Below are positions 62,040 to 64,000 of a stretch of DNA of 64,000 nucleotides, piece by piece. This DNA comes from Sphagnum compactum. Its lineage: Eukaryota; Bryophyta; Sphagnopsida; Sphagnales. The stretch covers positions 28,200,213 to 28,264,212 of the forward strand of contig OZ234493.1 of the NCBI GenBank assembly GCA_965153455.1. Direction: 5' to 3'. The notes beneath the pieces were generated by a model that was given only the letters and a program-made list of their open reading frames with translations, ran no database searches and was not told the DNA's origin. Within the stretch, counting starts at the first letter, position 1; each line of letters starts with the position of its first letter. Made by a program: the position numbers and the translations under genes.

Positions 62040-63560
62040 GCGTTCAACTATAGCACAGGTTTCAGAAGCTCCTGGAGAATCTCATGAGCAAGAGTTATGT
62101 TTGCAGGCAGTTCAACCTCCACCAATACATGAAGTCGCGGCTCATTCAAGTGCTCAAAACCAGGCTTGTCTCTCATCTTTTCTTCCTATAGAACACAGAA
62201 ATCTGAATCTGAGTTTTCCTCCACAGGGATGTGTCTGTCAAAATGCATTTCCAGTAACCAAATGGAATCTATAACATAGCCATGGTTGGAGAACTGACCT
62301 TGGCAGTATCTTTGATTGAACCTCAACCATGCACAAAACCCTGCAGCCAGTTGCTGCCTCTACTTGTTTCAGTGAGTTTCCATGTGGCCCACAAAGTTAA
62401 ACTGCAAGATCCAAAAGTTGCTTGTCAGTGTCATTGTCAGGACAGGGTACAAACAGTGGGCTGTTTCCCTCTTTTCTTCAAGGTACAGCACTGGCAAGCC
62501 CTCTTGCTCTGGTACAGGCCTCCATGTAGACCATGCATGCACATCTATAACAAATCCAACCATGTGAGATGCAGGATCACGTGAGGAAAATGCCAGACTC
62601 CAGCTCCTAGCCATCAAGGAATACTCTGGTAAGCAAGCTCCTAGCTAATACTAGTCACACAACACTACCGAAAGGGTGTATGGACTGCTACATACATCCA
62701 CTTACTTATTAACAGGGACTTCAATGCATTGTGTTCATTTCACTATTGTCCCTGCTGCAGTCCCAGGGGAGGTCCACACTGACCTGCATGAGGTATTGCA
62801 ACCCTCTTCCTCCCACAGGAACAAATGAAAAGGATATCAGTACTTTATTTTTTGCAAACCAGCAACACAAGGTAAGGTCTGATTGAGTCATCTCCAGGCA
62901 TTGGATGGGGGAGATAAGGCAAAGAGTCATTGGACAAGGCAAAGTGGCCTGGGAAGGATGGAGACAAGAAATTATACATCAATCCAGCCATTAATATATC
63001 TCCTGAAGATCCATTATTCATGTGTGTCAGATGACAGAGGGCTCCTGTGCTCAAGTCCATCCTGGTCCAGAAATGAGGAGCTTCCCACAAGTGCCGTCAC
63101 TTGCACCATCTCTGTGTTAGGCATGACAGAGCACCATATAAGAACAGGCATCTCATAGAAAGTATTCAAAGCCAGATGAAGGAAGCAACAAGAATGATTC
63201 CACATACGATCTTCGCCAATTCCCATGATTTTTTAGCAGATTTTTTGGGACTGACTGGACAAGGACCTGAAGAATTTCGCATTATTGGTCACATCCAGTC
63301 TGAATGAGGTTCCTCCTTAAACTAGAGGACACATTGACATCACAGCTTGCTTTAGCTAAAAGACACATACATGCTGTTTACCAATCGACATATTGCATTA
63401 TCCTCTTCAATCACAGATCGTGCAATCACACAAATGCACTGATGCCTTACCCTGGTTTAACATACAACCGTGGGCTACAATTGGGCAGAACTTGCATAAA
63501 AAGACCCAATATTTTGCCTACTCTGCCAACAAGTAAGGAAAGATACCTGTAAAGAAGCTT
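62040..63560 (-). pseudogene. Decayed STAR/quaking-type KH-domain gene
   Basis: Three blocks of the plant STAR KH family appear in the right order on the minus strand. Exon-1-like sequence at about 63,449-63,552 keeps FMQVLPNCS after a KxLG, followed by a GGTAAGG donor, but single-base indels break the usual LLAERQKLG reading. At about 63,040-63,140 VQVTALVGSSSFLDQDGLEH is followed by RSPLSS, as in the second exon. At 62,185-62,052 an exon with a clean TATAG acceptor reads [16 protein letters not shown], then [12 protein letters not shown] and [12 protein letters not shown]. The usual A-R-L-A-Q stretch is lost and an Arg is inserted, and no donor follows. The GPRG loop is only faintly traceable (FSFVPVGGRG near 62,810). 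Intact relatives bind RNA through the KH domain. Because the blocks stay spread out like exons, this is a decayed duplicate, not a processed copy. Confidence 0.75.
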
Positions 63561-64000
63561 CCAAACTGAAAGTGTAGGACCCCTCTCAAGGTGCCTGGAC
63601 ACCCACTTAGTATCTGTGTTGCAGGCTTCCACAAATTCCTTGATAAGGGAAGTAATGCTCTGGAGTAACATGTAAAGTTTATATTGCATCTTTAACAATG
63701 AGAAACACCAATCCCACAGTTCTCAAGGTTTTAAACCCCTTACTGCACATAATCAAGAACCTCAAAACACAAGGAATCATGGCTACCTACTCCATGCTGT
63801 TCACAAAATACACTTCCCTCTTGATTTCCACCGGTCATATGCGTATTGTGGAACAACAACTGAAAACAAGCACACACAATGGACATTGCAATCTGATCTA
63901 ATGCATCAACTAACCTCACTTGGATTGGGCCCTAGTTCAATAGTCAAGAAGCAGCACGCAGGTGGGGGCTCCACCAGTCACCGTTAGCCTGCGGGTGGGA
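63561..64000. other. Right edge of window, upstream of the KH pseudogene
   Basis: Would correspond to the former 5' leader and promoter of the KH gene. No independent feature is recognised. Confidence 0.35.

Noticed and set aside
62369-62617. Minus-strand frame with WRPVPEQEGLPVLYLEE, which looks protein-like
   Set aside because: It lies between two KH-pseudogene blocks, matches no part of that family and no family I recognise. It is probably intron sequence.
1-64000. tRNA, rRNA and other standard RNA genes
   Set aside because: I looked for conserved tRNA box A/box B patterns and rRNA-like blocks and saw none I could support. A dedicated covariance search would be needed to exclude them.

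Overview
This is a window of a plant nuclear genome: GT-AG introns, conserved plant protein families, AT-rich intergenic DNA and many decayed transposable elements. The mix of relics (a DUF4371/hAT-like transposase, a copia end, gag-like coiled-coil relics) and the low gene density suggest a large genome, perhaps a fern, lycophyte, bryophyte or gymnosperm. The sequence alone does not settle which. It is not bacterial, so operons and ribosome binding sites do not apply.

Four protein-coding genes were rebuilt exon by exon, all on the minus strand. (1) A multi-exon leucine-rich-repeat gene at 12.1-14.4 kb has short exons of 72-78 nt, each one LRR long, joined by phase-1 introns; its middle and 3' end are unresolved. 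(2) A PP2A B'/B56 regulatory subunit lies at 16,982-19,097 (2 exons, 535 aa). (3) An ECHIDNA/TVP23 Golgi-TGN membrane protein lies at 24,177-26,151 (5 exons rebuilt plus an inferred ATG-only first coding exon, 178 aa). (4) An LRR receptor-like kinase of the At4g36180/At1g75640 type lies at 35,422-39,119 (2 exons, 1143 aa), with the ATP-binding lysine position occupied by arginine.

Layout: 0-11.3 kb is transposon-derived and repeat DNA (solo LTR with target-site duplication, gag-like coiled-coil relic, 10-bp degenerate repeat, copia RNase H end plus 3' LTR). 12-26.4 kb is the gene-rich part (LRR gene, a hairpin, a transposon-like coding relic, B56, ECHIDNA). 26.4-35 kb is AT-rich with a 65-bp tandem repeat, a 1-kb minisatellite and a 23-nt G run. 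35-40.5 kb is the receptor kinase and its leader. 40.7-43.0 kb holds a long-TIR element and a Tourist-like MITE. 43-57 kb holds a decayed hAT-like transposase gene and three further MITEs. 57-64 kb has no intact gene that I recognise but ends in a decayed STAR/quaking-type KH-domain pseudogene.

The four genes are housekeeping or signalling genes with no evident shared pathway. I found no convincing new multi-gene system. The most useful second looks are the LRR-exon gene, the nested inverted-repeat element, the minisatellite, the MITE families and the KH pseudogene.
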